A DNA stretch of 64,000 nucleotides, taken from NCBI RefSeq assembly GCF_014852685.1, contig NZ_JACZDF010000003.1:1-64000 (forward strand), in the 5' to 3' direction. Below the pieces are notes generated by a model. That model was not told where the DNA came from and made no database searches. It worked only from the letters and a program-made list of their open reading frames with translations. Position numbers and translations under genes: made by a program. Positions 41,827 to 51,724 of this stretch are shown here, one piece after another (the first letter of the stretch is position 1; every line of letters starts with the position of its first letter). The stretch comes from Flavimobilis rhizosphaerae. Its GTDB lineage: Bacteria; Actinomycetota; Actinomycetes; Actinomycetales; Cellulomonadaceae.

Positions 41827-42276
41827 CGTGAAGAAGTCCGTGAGGAGGCGCTCGCACTCCGCGCGGCGCACGCCCGGGCGGACCTCGACGAAATGGTTCT
41901 GGCGCGGATCGCGCACGAGGTCCCACGCCGAGCCCGTCGCCCCGACCTTCGGGTCCCACGCGCCCAGCACGAGCCGCGGCACGCGCGCCGCGACAATCGC
42001 CCCCGCACACATGACGCACGGCTCGAGCGTCACGACGAGCGTGCAGCCCTCGAGGCGCCACTCCCCGCGTGCCCGCGCGGCCTCGCGCAGCGCGAGCACC
42101 TCCGCGTGCGCGGTCGGGTCGCCGCTCGCCTCCCGCTCGTTGCGGCCACGGCCGATGACCGCGCCGTGAGCGTCGAGCACGACGGCACCGACGGGCACGT
42201 CACCCGTCGCCAGAGCGGCCCGCGCCTCGTCGAGCGCAAGCCCCATCGCGTCGTCCCACCGCCCGTCGTCGTGCAC
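41815..42276 (-). CDS. tadA: tRNA adenosine(34) deaminase TadA
   Basis: 153 residues, GTG start at 42276; TAGGGT lies 6 nt upstream, a leaderless promoter. Zinc site H57-A-E59 in PTAHAEVLAL and PCVMC with C87 and C90; ends with the typical RxxEC..LL..FF. Converts A34 to inosine in tRNA-Arg(ACG) and is normally essential. Divergent from upp. Confidence 0.95.
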   Translation of the reverse strand: MHDDGRWDDAMGLALDEARAALATGDVPVGAVVLDAHGAVIGRGRNEREASGDPTAHAEVLALREAARARGEWRLEGCTLVVTLEPCVMCAGAIVAARVPRLVLGAWDPKVGATGSAWDLVRDPRQNHFVEVRPGVRRAECERLLTDFFTARR

Positions 42277-42370
42277 GCATCCACCCTAGCCAGGCACGAG
42301 CGTGCGTGAGATCCGCCTCAGCGGACCTGCGGCCCCTGTGCACGCCACGGTCGGGCGGTAACGTTGCCAC

Positions 42371-43009
42371 ATGCGCCTGCACGTAGCCGACCACCCGCTG
42401 GTGGCCCACAAGCTCTCCGTCCTCCGCGACGAGCGGACCGCCTCCCCCACCTTCCGGCTCCTGGTCGACGAGCTCGTCACGCTGCTCGCCTACGAGGCGA
42501 CGCGCGAGGTGCGCACGATCGAGGTCCCCATCACGACGCCCGTCGCCCCGACGACCGGCACGAAGATCGCCGACCCGCAGCCCATCGTCATCCCCATTCT
42601 CCGCGCAGGCCTCGGCATGCTCGACGGCATGACGCGCCTGCTGCCGACGGCCGAGGTCGGCTTCCTCGGCATGCAGCGCGACGAGACGACGCTCGAGGCC
42701 ATCACGTACGCGAACCGCCTGCCCGACGACCTCACCGGCCGCCAGGTGTTCCTCCTCGACCCGATGCTCGCGACCGGCGCGACGCTCGTCGCCGCGATCA
42801 ACTATGTGCTCGAGCGCGGCGCACGCGACGTCACCGCCGTCTGCCTGCTCGCCGCACCCGAGGGCATCGAGGTCCTCAAGGAGGCCGTCGGCGGCCGTGC
42901 CGACGTGTCCGTCGTCGTCGCTGCCGTCGACTCCCACCTCACCGACAAGGCCTACATCTACCCGGGCCTCGGCGACGCCGGTGACCGCCTCTACGGCATC
43001 GTCGACTGA
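42371..43009 (+). CDS. upp: Uracil phosphoribosyltransferase
   Basis: 212 residues. PRPP-binding loop [20 protein letters not shown] and the C-terminal uracil loop [16 protein letters not shown]. Makes UMP from uracil and PRPP in pyrimidine salvage. TAACGT stands 6 nt before the ATG, so the mRNA is probably leaderless. A strong terminator follows the stop. Confidence 0.97.
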   Translation: MRLHVADHPLVAHKLSVLRDERTASPTFRLLVDELVTLLAYEATREVRTIEVPITTPVAPTTGTKIADPQPIVIPILRAGLGMLDGMTRLLPTAEVGFLGMQRDETTLEAITYANRLPDDLTGRQVFLLDPMLATGATLVAAINYVLERGARDVTAVCLLAAPEGIEVLKEAVGGRADVSVVVAAVDSHLTDKAYIYPGLGDAGDRLYGIVD

Positions 43010-43026
43010 CGTCCCGCACCGTCGAC

Positions 43027-43060
43027 GACGCCCCTCGCACCCGCCGGTGCGAGGGGCGTC
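43027..43060 (+). terminator. Terminator after upp
   Basis: Perfect 15-bp stem GACGCCCCTCGCACC / GGTGCGAGGGGCGTC with loop CGCC, 17 nt after the upp stop. Confidence 0.85.
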
Positions 43061-43115
43061 GCCGTTCTGGGCCGCAGGGTGTGCGCGCGGGCGGCGGCCC
43101 GTCTCGACGTGTGCG

Positions 43116-46100
43116 TCAGCGGGGCGCGAGCGGACCGTGAGGCTCGACGAGGTGAGGCGTGAGCGTGAGCGAGAAGGACGCGAGGGCATAGGAGTCCCCC
43201 TTCGTGCCAAACGTCAGCGTGCTCGTACCCGCCGCGACGGCCGTGGCTCCGAACCCGCGGACGTCGACCCCGAAGCTGTTGACCGCACCGTTCACCTCGA
43301 CCGGCGCGAAGCCGGTCGCCGTCGAGTCGAAGGCGTTGCTCGGCAATGCAAGTCCGCCGAGCGGAGTCAGCGCCACACCGTCGTGCTTCACGGAGTCCCC
43401 TGGGAGCCCGCGGTCCCCCTCCCATACCGTCGCACCGAGGCGCACGTCCGACGCGACGTCCGCCGCGAAGCCGACATCCATCGCGCCAGTGCCCGAGACG
43501 AGGTCGAGCGCGTCGTAGACGCGCACGTCGGACACCGGAGCACCGGGCTCCTCGACGACGACGGTAAGGCTCCAGCCGCCGAAGAGAGCATTGTCCGTCC
43601 CCGGCGGGACGGCGGGGACGAAGGACCAGCCGCCCGCGCCCGCCGCACGCACGAGAGCTGTGACGTCCACCGTCGACTGGAAGTAGTCCCTCTTGCCCAG
43701 CGGATCCTGCGCCCCCACAACCTCGGACGCGAGCCACGACCTACCGACGACGCGCTCGGGGACACCGTCGGGGCCGATGAGCGTGCCGGTCGCTCGCGAC
43801 ACCGCATCCCCAGGAACGACCGCAGCCACCTTGGCATTACCGTACGACGCCCCCCACGTGAGGTACGCACCGACGACACGCGCTCCCTCGGGCAGCGTGA
43901 GCGTCGACGTCGAGAGCGGCCGGCCGTTCACCCCGTCGAGGACGACGCGACCGTTGACGGTGTCGTTGTTGGCGTTCCCCGCGGCCTGGCCGAGGCACGT
44001 CCGGTCGTTCGTCGCGCAGTGGATCGTCGGCGCGCCGATCTCGTAGGCCCTGTACTGCCCCTCGAAGCGGGCACGCAGCTGGGCGCGCTCGGTGTCGACC
44101 TGGACGTCGAGGTCCGCGTCGACGACGTGCGACGTCGCCCCGACGGTCGCGGTGAGCGTCGCCGGGAGCGTCGTGAGCGTGAGCGGCGCGTCGGGGAGCG
44201 CCACGACCTCGAGCGCGAGCATGCGGGTCGCGCCCGCGGCGAGAGTGCCGAGCGTGCACCGGAGTCGCGTCGTCCCGCCCGCCCAGATACCGCCGATGCA
44301 GCCGTCGCCCGAGATCGCGAGGATCTCGGGCACGACAAGCTCGATGACCGCAGCGTCGAGCGCGCGGCCCGCGTTGGTGACGTCGAGCGTCATCCTGCCC
44401 TCGGCCAGGGACGGGCTCAGCACGAGCGTGCCGCCGTCGGCGCCCAGCGCGTTCGCGTCGAGCTTCACCGCGAGCGCTGCACCGAGCGGCATCGACGTCG
44501 GCCTCGGCTCTCCGTCGCCCGAAGCCGCCTCGACCTGGAGGTCTCCCGGCTCCGCGACACCGGCATCGAGATGAACAGCGAGCTGGAGGACGTCGATGAC
44601 GGTCGGGCCCGGCTGCGCGGCCGCCAGCCCGATGGTCCGGATCGCGGCGGCGGTGAGCGGGATCCGCGCAGCGGCAGCAGCCGGCGGTCCAGGCTCGAGC
44701 ATGCAGGTCGCGGAACGTGGCTCGTCCACCACGCACGTCCAGTCCGACGCAGAACTCCCGACTGCAGCGAAGGCGTTCTCGGCCCAGGTCGCGCCGAGCG
44801 GAAGGGTGAAGCGCGCCGTCAGCCTCTCAGTGAGCACCGCAGGCCGCTCGATCGCGACATCGAGGACGCCGGTGCCACCAGCGACGAGCACGGTGCTCGC
44901 CCCGACCGTCACGACGGGCGGCTGCGCGCGCGGCGGATCGGGGGTCGTCGGAGCGTCGGTCGGCTCGGTCGTTGGAGCGTCGGTCGGCTCGGTCGTCGGA
45001 CGCGACGTCGGCTCGGCGGTCGGACGCGACGTCGGCTCGGCGGTCGGACGCGACGTCGGCTCGGCGGTCGGACGCGACGTCGGCTCGGCGGTCGGACGCG
45101 ACGTCGGCTCAGCCGTCGGACGAGCGGTCGGCCCCGTCGTCGGAGCGTCGGTCGGCCCAGCCGTCGGCCGAGTCGTCGGACCGTCAGACGGTGCACCCGT
45201 CGCGGCATCGGTCGGCTCGTCCGTCATGGGCGGCGTCGGGCTCACCTCAGGGGCCGGGCTCACGTCGGGCGTCGGCCCGGCGAGCGGCGCCGACGGCGCG
45301 ACCGGCACTGTCGGCGCCGCCGCCGGCGGCACCGCCGGTGTCGGCGCATCGTCGCCGAACCACCCCGCTCCGAGCGCAAGGCCCCCAACGACCAGCATCG
45401 CCGCAACCCCCGCACCCGCAGCCACGAGCCACCGCGTGCCGACGCGCACAGCCGCCGCACCACCCGCCACGACCGCACCAGCGGCGCCGCCCGGGCCCCC
45501 CACGAAAGCGACCCCAGCCCCCGCACCGACCACGGCCGAGCCCGTCGACGGGCCCGACCCGTCACGGCCCGGCCCGCCAGCGTCGCCAGCCGCCGACGCG
45601 CCCGCACCCGCGACGACGAGCGGCAGCCCACCGAGCGCCGCAAGGCCCAGCAGCCCGACGACGAGCGGCGCGACCGTCGCCCGCATGCCCGCCGCAAGGT
45701 CACCGAGCTCGAGCGCGACCGCCCGGCATCGCCCACAGTCCTCGAGGTGCCCCTCGACACGCGTCGCCTCACGACGCGACAACCCACCACGCACGTGCGC
45801 ACCGAGCTGCGCGTTCGCGCGCACGCACGCGTCGTCCGCCTCGACGTCCGCGAGGTGCGCCTGCAGGTACGCCTGCCGCAACCCCTCACGCGCGCGGTAC
45901 GCGAGAGCCGACACCGCGTTCGGCGTCATGCCGAGCGCAGGAGCGACCTCCGCCGGCGCCAAACCCTCGATGTCCGTGTACCAGAGGACCGACCGCCACC
46001 GCTCGGGGAGCGCCTGGAACGCGCGCGCGACCGTCCGGTCCTCGAAGCCCTTGAGCGCCGGATCCTCCGACGACGCGAGCGGTCCCACCGCCGACTCGAA

Positions 46101-46424
46101 GACGTGGTCGTCGTCCGTCGGCGCCGTGCGCCTCCCCCGCTCAAGCTTCTCGACGGCGCGTCGACGCACGACCGTGAAGAGGTACGCACGGAACGCGACG
46201 TCCGGGCCTTTGCCCGCGTTCAGCACGCCGAGCACCTTCTCGAACGCGCCCGCCACCGCGTCATCCGCATCCGCCTCCGGCAGATACCGACGCGCGACCG
46301 CCGTCGCAGCCGCCGAGTGCCGCGCGAAGAGCACACCAAAAGCGGCAGTGTCGCCCCTGCGCACAGCCGTGATGAGCTCGGCGTCTGACTGGACGTGGTC
46401 CTCGACAGCGACGTCCTCGCTCAC
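43116..46424 (-). CDS. Membrane-tethered ECF sigma factor with large extracellular domain (ECF53-like)
   Basis: 1,102 residues from a GTG at 46424 with GGGGGTGG ahead. The N-terminus is a complete ECF sigma factor: region 2 about 14-90 (AVRRGDTAAFGVLFARHSAA, AFRAYLFTVVRRRAVEKL) and region 4 about 130-188 (ALPERWRSVLWYTDIEGLAP, GMTPNAVSALAYRAREGLRQ). A zinc-finger anti-sigma-like motif H226-x3-C230-x2-C233 follows, then membrane segments (about 252-276 and 333-354). A Pro/Thr linker (about 361-480) contains five 8-residue repeats. An extracellular region of about 600 residues has Ig/DUF11-like beta domains (VTVGASTVLVAGGTGVLDVA; later AYLTWGASYGNAKV). One polypeptide thus joins outside sensing to promoter recognition, as in the ECF53 group. 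Confidence 0.88.
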   Translation of the reverse strand: MSEDVAVEDHVQSDAELITAVRRGDTAAFGVLFARHSAAATAVARRYLPEADADDAVAGAFEKVLGVLNAGKGPDVAFRAYLFTVVRRRAVEKLERGRRTAPTDDDHVFESAVGPLASSEDPALKGFEDRTVARAFQALPERWRSVLWYTDIEGLAPAEVAPALGMTPNAVSALAYRAREGLRQAYLQAHLADVEADDACVRANAQLGAHVRGGLSRREATRVEGHLEDCGRCRAVALELGDLAAGMRATVAPLVVGLLGLAALGGLPLVVAGAGASAAGDAGGPGRDGSGPSTGSAVVGAGAGVAFVGGPGGAAGAVVAGGAAAVRVGTRWLVAAGAGVAAMLVVGGLALGAGWFGDDAPTPAVPPAAAPTVPVAPSAPLAGPTPDVSPAPEVSPTPPMTDEPTDAATGAPSDGPTTRPTAGPTDAPTTGPTARPTAEPTSRPTAEPTSRPTAEPTSRPTAEPTSRPTAEPTSRPTTEPTDAPTTEPTDAPTTPDPPRAQPPVVTVGASTVLVAGGTGVLDVAIERPAVLTERLTARFTLPLGATWAENAFAAVGSSASDWTCVVDEPRSATCMLEPGPPAAAAARIPLTAAAIRTIGLAAAQPGPTVIDVLQLAVHLDAGVAEPGDLQVEAASGDGEPRPTSMPLGAALAVKLDANALGADGGTLVLSPSLAEGRMTLDVTNAGRALDAAVIELVVPEILAISGDGCIGGIWAGGTTRLRCTLGTLAAGATRMLALEVVALPDAPLTLTTLPATLTATVGATSHVVDADLDVQVDTERAQLRARFEGQYRAYEIGAPTIHCATNDRTCLGQAAGNANNDTVNGRVVLDGVNGRPLSTSTLTLPEGARVVGAYLTWGASYGNAKVAAVVPGDAVSRATGTLIGPDGVPERVVGRSWLASEVVGAQDPLGKRDYFQSTVDVTALVRAAGAGGWSFVPAVPPGTDNALFGGWSLTVVVEEPGAPVSDVRVYDALDLVSGTGAMDVGFAADVASDVRLGATVWEGDRGLPGDSVKHDGVALTPLGGLALPSNAFDSTATGFAPVEVNGAVNSFGVDVRGFGATAVAAGTSTLTFGTKGDSYALASFSLTLTPHLVEPHGPLAPR
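44997..45116 (-). repeat. Five tandem 24-bp repeats inside the sigma factor linker
   Basis: CGGACGCGACGTCGGCTCGG.. units of 24 bp encode PTAEPTSR repeats. The last unit has two changes. Being a multiple of three, unit loss or gain changes linker length without a frameshift. Confidence 0.9.
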
Positions 46425-46509
46425 GGCACCACCCCCTGACGGTTCTGCCACGCAAAAACAGGCTACGGGTTTCGCGTCATGACCGCGAACCTGCCCCCTC
46501 TCATGGAGT

Positions 46510-47277
46510 ATGACGTACCGCGAACCGCACGCCCACGCCGAGGAGCTCCACCTCCTCGACACGTGGCGATCCCGCGCGCTCGACACCGTGTGGCGCCACC
46601 CCGGCGACTGGTCGCACCCCGCGACCGAAGCCGTCGTCGAGGCGTTCGTCAACGGCACCGACCCAGCCGAGGCCGTCCGCCGGCTCGGCGCAGCACGCGC
46701 CCACGTCGGGGTCACCATGTCCGAGACGATCGACGACCTCATGTGCCTCTTCCGGGCCGTCGGGCACCCTGCGGAGCCCGAGCTCGTCCGCGAGGTCGCG
46801 ATCGGCTGGGCCGCCGGCACCGAGGTCGAACCCCAGTTGGGCCTCACCGACCCCGTCACCGGTCTCCGCACGCGCGGCTACCTCGTCGCCCGCTTGCAGG
46901 AGCTCTACGACGCGCCCGAAGGTGCTCGCTCGTGGGACGCGCACGCGCTGCTCGTCCTCGACGTGCGGCTCGACGGCGCGTCGACCCTCACAAGGTTCCG
47001 TGCCGGAGCGATCGTCGGGTCCGTCCTCCTCGACGTCCTCGGAACGGGTCATCCCTCGGCGCAGCTGCGCCCAGGGCTCTTCGCGATGCTCGTCGACCGC
47101 GCGACCGCACCCCGCACCGTCACGACGGTGCGGGCCCGCGTCGACGCGGTCACCGCCGAGCGGTTCTCAGGCTTCGGCCTGGAGTCACAGCTGCGGTCAC
47201 CCGCACGCACATGGCTCGAGCAGCTGCCCGACGACGCGACGCTCTGCCCGTCCCTCGTGGAGAGCCTCACCTTGTAG
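46510..47277 (+). CDS. Degenerate GGDEF-like protein, divergent from the sigma factor
   Basis: 255 residues, soluble. A helical N-terminal part (about 1-115) is followed by LGLTDPVTGLRTRGYLVARL, which matches the opening of GGDEF domains (DxLTGLxNR). After that, ALLVLDVRLD stands where the metal-binding strand lies, but the GGDEF active-site loop is missing, so no cyclase activity is expected. It may bind nucleotide or act as a regulator. It shares an 85-bp divergent promoter region with the sigma factor gene. Confidence 0.6.
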   Translation: MTYREPHAHAEELHLLDTWRSRALDTVWRHPGDWSHPATEAVVEAFVNGTDPAEAVRRLGAARAHVGVTMSETIDDLMCLFRAVGHPAEPELVREVAIGWAAGTEVEPQLGLTDPVTGLRTRGYLVARLQELYDAPEGARSWDAHALLVLDVRLDGASTLTRFRAGAIVGSVLLDVLGTGHPSAQLRPGLFAMLVDRATAPRTVTTVRARVDAVTAERFSGFGLESQLRSPARTWLEQLPDDATLCPSLVESLTL

Positions 47278-47378
47278 ATCTGGCGCGGCCGTGCACGTCG
47301 ACCGGTCCGGGGGACCGTCGACACGCACGGGACGCGTCGAGGTTCGTGCGTCGCCAGGGGGCGTACGAGTCTCGGGGG

Positions 47379-47419
47379 CGCGAGAGGCCCGGGAACCTCA
47401 GGTTCCCGGGCCTCTCGCG
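47379..47419. terminator. Bidirectional terminator
   Basis: A perfect 19-bp stem CGCGAGAGGCCCGGGAACC with a TCA loop between the convergent GGDEF-like gene (ends 47277) and hspR (ends 47436). A second imperfect hairpin (GTCGACCGGTCC/GGACCGTCGAC) lies near 47299-47324. Confidence 0.88.
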
Positions 47420-47435
47420 TTGCCGGGGCCGCGGC

Positions 47436-47849
47436 TCAGCGCCGCGGCCGCCACACGACGAGCGTGCCGCCCCGTCCGGCCGGCGCGGGCTTGCCCCGCG
47501 GGACGGCGACGATGTCGCCCGACGCGTCCGCGGTGAAGACCCGGTGCCCCGGGTCCAGGGCCGTCGCGAGCATCTCGACGCGCCCGCGAAGCACCCGAAC
47601 CTGGTCCTCGAGGTGGAGGATGCGGCGGATGCCCGCAAGGTTGATGCCTTCGTCCTGGCTGAGGCGCTGGATGGTGCGGAGCCTCTCGACGTCGCGTGCG
47701 CTGTACCGGCGACCGCGGCCGACGGTGCGGGACGGCACGACGAGCCCGAGGCGGTCGTACTGACGGAGGGTCTGCGGGTGCATGTCGGCGAGCTCGGCGG
47801 CACGGGAGATCGGCAGCACGGGGACGTCGGCGGCATCCACGACGCTCAC
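47436..47849 (-). CDS. hspR: Heat-shock repressor HspR (MerR superfamily)
   Basis: 137 residues, GTG start overlapping the dnaJ stop (GTGA). The MerR-type winged helix reads PISRAAELADMHPQTLRQYD, then RRYSARDVERLRTIQRLSQD and the HspR-typical EGINLAGIRRILHLE. With DnaK as corepressor it binds HAIR sites (CTTGAGT-N7-ACTCAAG); two such sites precede dnaK here. The long Gly/Ala tail is short of special motifs. Last gene of dnaK-grpE-dnaJ-hspR. Confidence 0.95.
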   Translation of the reverse strand: MSVVDAADVPVLPISRAAELADMHPQTLRQYDRLGLVVPSRTVGRGRRYSARDVERLRTIQRLSQDEGINLAGIRRILHLEDQVRVLRGRVEMLATALDPGHRVFTADASGDIVAVPRGKPAPAGRGGTLVVWRPRR

Positions 47850-48814
47850 TCCCTCGCGCGGGCCATGAGGTCGCCGCGCACGTCGGTTCCAGCCGTCGCG
47901 TCACGGAACGCCTCGACGGCCTTGCGGGCCTCGGCGGAGAGGTTCTGCGGGACGACGACCTGCACGGTGACGAGCAGATCCCCTGTAGTTTTCGCGGCCT
48001 TGACGCCACGGCCCTTGACGCGCAGCACACGGCCCGACGGGGTGCCGGGCGCGACCTTGACCTTGACGGTCTGACCGTCGAGCGTCGGGACCTCGATCTG
48101 GGCGCCGAGCGTCGCCTCATCGAACGTCACCGGGACGGTGACGCGCAGGTTGTGGCCGTCGAGCGTGAACACGGGGTGCGGGCCGACCGTCACCGTGATG
48201 ATGAGGTCACCAGCAGGCGCGCCGCCCGTGCCGGGGCGGCCCTTGCCGCGCAGCCGGATCTTCTGGCCGTCGCGCACGCCCGCGGGGATGCGGGTCTTGA
48301 TCGTGCGGTGCTCGATCTCGAGCGCGACCTCGGAACCCTCGACGGCCTGCCGGAACGGCAGCGTCACGGACGTCGTGAGGTCGGCGCCCTGCTGGGGGCG
48401 CGGTCCCGAGCGGAATCCGGCGCCGCCACCGCCGTTGAAGAGGCCGCCGAGGATGTCCTCGAAGCCGCCGCCACCGCCGAAGCCCTGGCGGCTGCCGGAG
48501 TTGCCGAACATCGAGCCGAACATGTCCTCGAAGCCGCCCGCGCCGGCGCCGCCGGGGCCTGCGGAGAAGCGCGCGCCACCGCCCATCGCGCGGATCGCGT
48601 CGTACTTCTCGCGCTCCTCGGCGTCGGAGAGCACCGCGTAGGCCTCGCCGATCTCCTTGAAGCGCGCCTCAGCCTTGGGGTCGCCCGCGTTCTGGTCAGG
48701 GTGGTACTGGCGCGCGAGCTTGCGGTACGCCTTCTTGATCGCGGCCGCGTCAGCGTCCTTCGCGACGCCGAGGGCGGCGTAGAAGTCCTTCTCGAGCCAG
48801 TCCTGTCCGGTCAA
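47846..48814 (-). CDS. dnaJ: DnaJ co-chaperone lacking the zinc-finger domain
   Basis: 322 residues. J domain at 10-75 with the HPD motif (ARQYHPDQNAGD). A Gly/Phe-rich region (about 78-140) leads straight into the two C-terminal beta domains (GADLTTSVTLPFRQAVEGSE, VPVTFDEATLGAQIEVPTLD). The CxxCxGxG zinc domain is absent, so this is a type II (class B, CbpA-like) J-protein although it sits in the dnaK operon. Stimulates DnaK ATPase and delivers clients. Confidence 0.95.
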   Translation of the reverse strand: MTGQDWLEKDFYAALGVAKDADAAAIKKAYRKLARQYHPDQNAGDPKAEARFKEIGEAYAVLSDAEEREKYDAIRAMGGGARFSAGPGGAGAGGFEDMFGSMFGNSGSRQGFGGGGGFEDILGGLFNGGGGAGFRSGPRPQQGADLTTSVTLPFRQAVEGSEVALEIEHRTIKTRIPAGVRDGQKIRLRGKGRPGTGGAPAGDLIITVTVGPHPVFTLDGHNLRVTVPVTFDEATLGAQIEVPTLDGQTVKVKVAPGTPSGRVLRVKGRGVKAAKTTGDLLVTVQVVVPQNLSAEARKAVEAFRDATAGTDVRGDLMARARE

Positions 48815-48843
48815 CGCGGTCCTTCCTGTCTGTCTGTGGGGTA

Positions 48844-48879
48844 CGGCTGCGGCGGGCCCGTGCGGGCCCGCCGCAGCCG
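48844..48879 (-). promoter_or_regulatory. Strong hairpin between grpE and dnaJ
   Basis: A perfect 17-bp stem CGGCTGCGGCGGGCCCG / CGGGCCCGCCGCAGCCG with a 2-nt apex, 5 nt after the grpE stop and 30 nt before dnaJ. No U-tract. It may partly terminate or stabilise the upstream mRNA so that DnaK and GrpE exceed DnaJ and HspR. Confidence 0.7.
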
Positions 48880-48884
48880 GGTTG

Positions 48885-49510
48885 TTACTGCTGGGGTCCG
48901 ACGACGGCGACGCGCGCCGCGCGGACGATCTTCTCGCCGATGCGGTAGCCGGGCTCGATGACGAACTTCACGGTCGTCGTCGTGGCCTCGGCCGAGTCCT
49001 CGTGCATGAGGGCGTCGTGCACCGTCGGGTCGAACTCCTCGCCGACGGCACCGAACCGCACGATCTCGAACTTGCCGAGCGCAGCGTCGAGCTTGTCCGA
49101 GATCGCCGCGAACGGCCCCTCGAGCTCGCCGGCCTGCCGAGCACGGTCGATGTCGTCGAGCACCGGCAGGAGCGTCGCCAGGACGTCCTCGATGCCGCGG
49201 GTGCGGGCCGCCTCCTGGTCGCGGAGCGCCCGGTTGCGGTAGTTCGTGAACGACGCGCGCTCACGCTGGAGGTCGTCGAGACGCTCGGCCGCGAGGGCCT
49301 GCGCTGCGGCGAGCTCGTCGTCCGCTCCCGCGCCGGACGCGGGCGCGTCCGCTGCGGGAGCGTCGGGCACGGAACCGTCGGTGAGCGAGGAGGCGTCGTC
49401 CGGGACGACGACCTCGGGCTCGCCGTCCCCGGACGGGGCGGCCGCGTCACGCGGCTGCCCCGTCTCGGGGTCGATCCGACGCTTGTCGGTGAACTCGAAG
49501 GGCGAATCCG

Positions 49511-49514
<4 letters not shown>
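48885..49514 (-). CDS. grpE: Nucleotide exchange factor GrpE
   Basis: 209 residues. An acidic disordered start is followed by the long coiled coil ([29 protein letters not shown]) and the C-terminal beta domain ([39 protein letters not shown]). Releases ADP from DnaK. Start overlaps the dnaK stop by 4 bp. Confidence 0.95.
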
Positions 49515-51358
<1,844 letters not shown>

Positions 51359-51387
51359 GTGTGCTGCCTCCATGCTGTGGTGGTGCG

Positions 51388-51408
51388 GTTGAGTCTGTTG
51401 CACTCAAG
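51388..51408. promoter_or_regulatory. HAIR operator 1 (HspR site)
   Basis: GTTGAGT-N7-ACTCAAG, one mismatch to the HspR consensus CTTGAGT-N7-ACTCAAG, 30 bp before the dnaK start. Confidence 0.9.
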
Positions 51409-51450
51409 TCTGCGCTCGACACCTGCTCAATGCAAGCCCACTCGCTCAAA

Positions 51451-51471
51451 CTTGAGTCTGACTCACTCAAC
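51451..51471. promoter_or_regulatory. HAIR operator 2 (HspR site)
   Basis: CTTGAGT-N7-ACTCAAC, one mismatch to consensus. Its centre is 63 bp (six helical turns) from that of site 1, so both could be bound on the same DNA face around the promoter. Confidence 0.9.
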
Positions 51472-51511
51472 CTTGGGCGCCGGCGATCTATTCCCCTCGC
51501 CCCGCCTCAGC

Positions 51512-51562
51512 GTTCCGATAGCCGATCCATGCACGCCAGAGGGTCGGATCGGCTATCAGAAC
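51512..51562. repeat. Palindrome, family A, copy 2
   Basis: Perfect 12-bp arms GATAGCCGATCC (51517-51528) and GGATCGGCTATC (51546-51557). The GATAG to CTATC span is 41 bp, as in copy 1 at 82-132. Confidence 0.75.
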
Positions 51563-51583
51563 ACAGGGGTCGCGACGCGACTC

Positions 51584-51634
51584 TTCTCGATAGGGGATCC
51601 GTACGTCGCACGCGAACGGATCCGCTATCGAGCG
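51584..51634. repeat. Palindrome, family A, copy 3
   Basis: Arms TCGATAGGGGATCCGT (51587-51602) and ACGGATCCGCTATCGA (51616-51631) with one mismatch; again a 41-bp GATAG to CTATC span. It lies 21 bp after copy 2 and 3' of the cold-shock gene terminator. Confidence 0.75.
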
Positions 51635-51667
51635 AACCGCATGCTGGCGTCAGGCACCGCAACGCGC

Positions 51668-51704
51668 GAACGCCCGGGAGCGCACCTGGCGCTCCCGGGC
51701 GTTC
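51668..51704 (-). terminator. Terminator after the cold-shock protein gene
   Basis: Perfect 15-bp stem GAACGCCCGGGAGCG / CGCTCCCGGGCGTTC with a 7-nt loop, 20 nt beyond the minus-strand stop at 51725. Confidence 0.85.
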
Positions 51705-51724
51705 GACGCGTCCGGAGGGAGAAC

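Noticed and set aside
44940-45200. Regular repeats resembling a CRISPR array
   Set aside because: Units are contiguous 24-mers without unique spacers and encode PTAEPTSR in frame.
42804-46388. A 1,194-codon plus-strand frame opposite the sigma factor
   Set aside because: Arg-rich shadow frame. It runs through upp in the wrong frame and has no domain.
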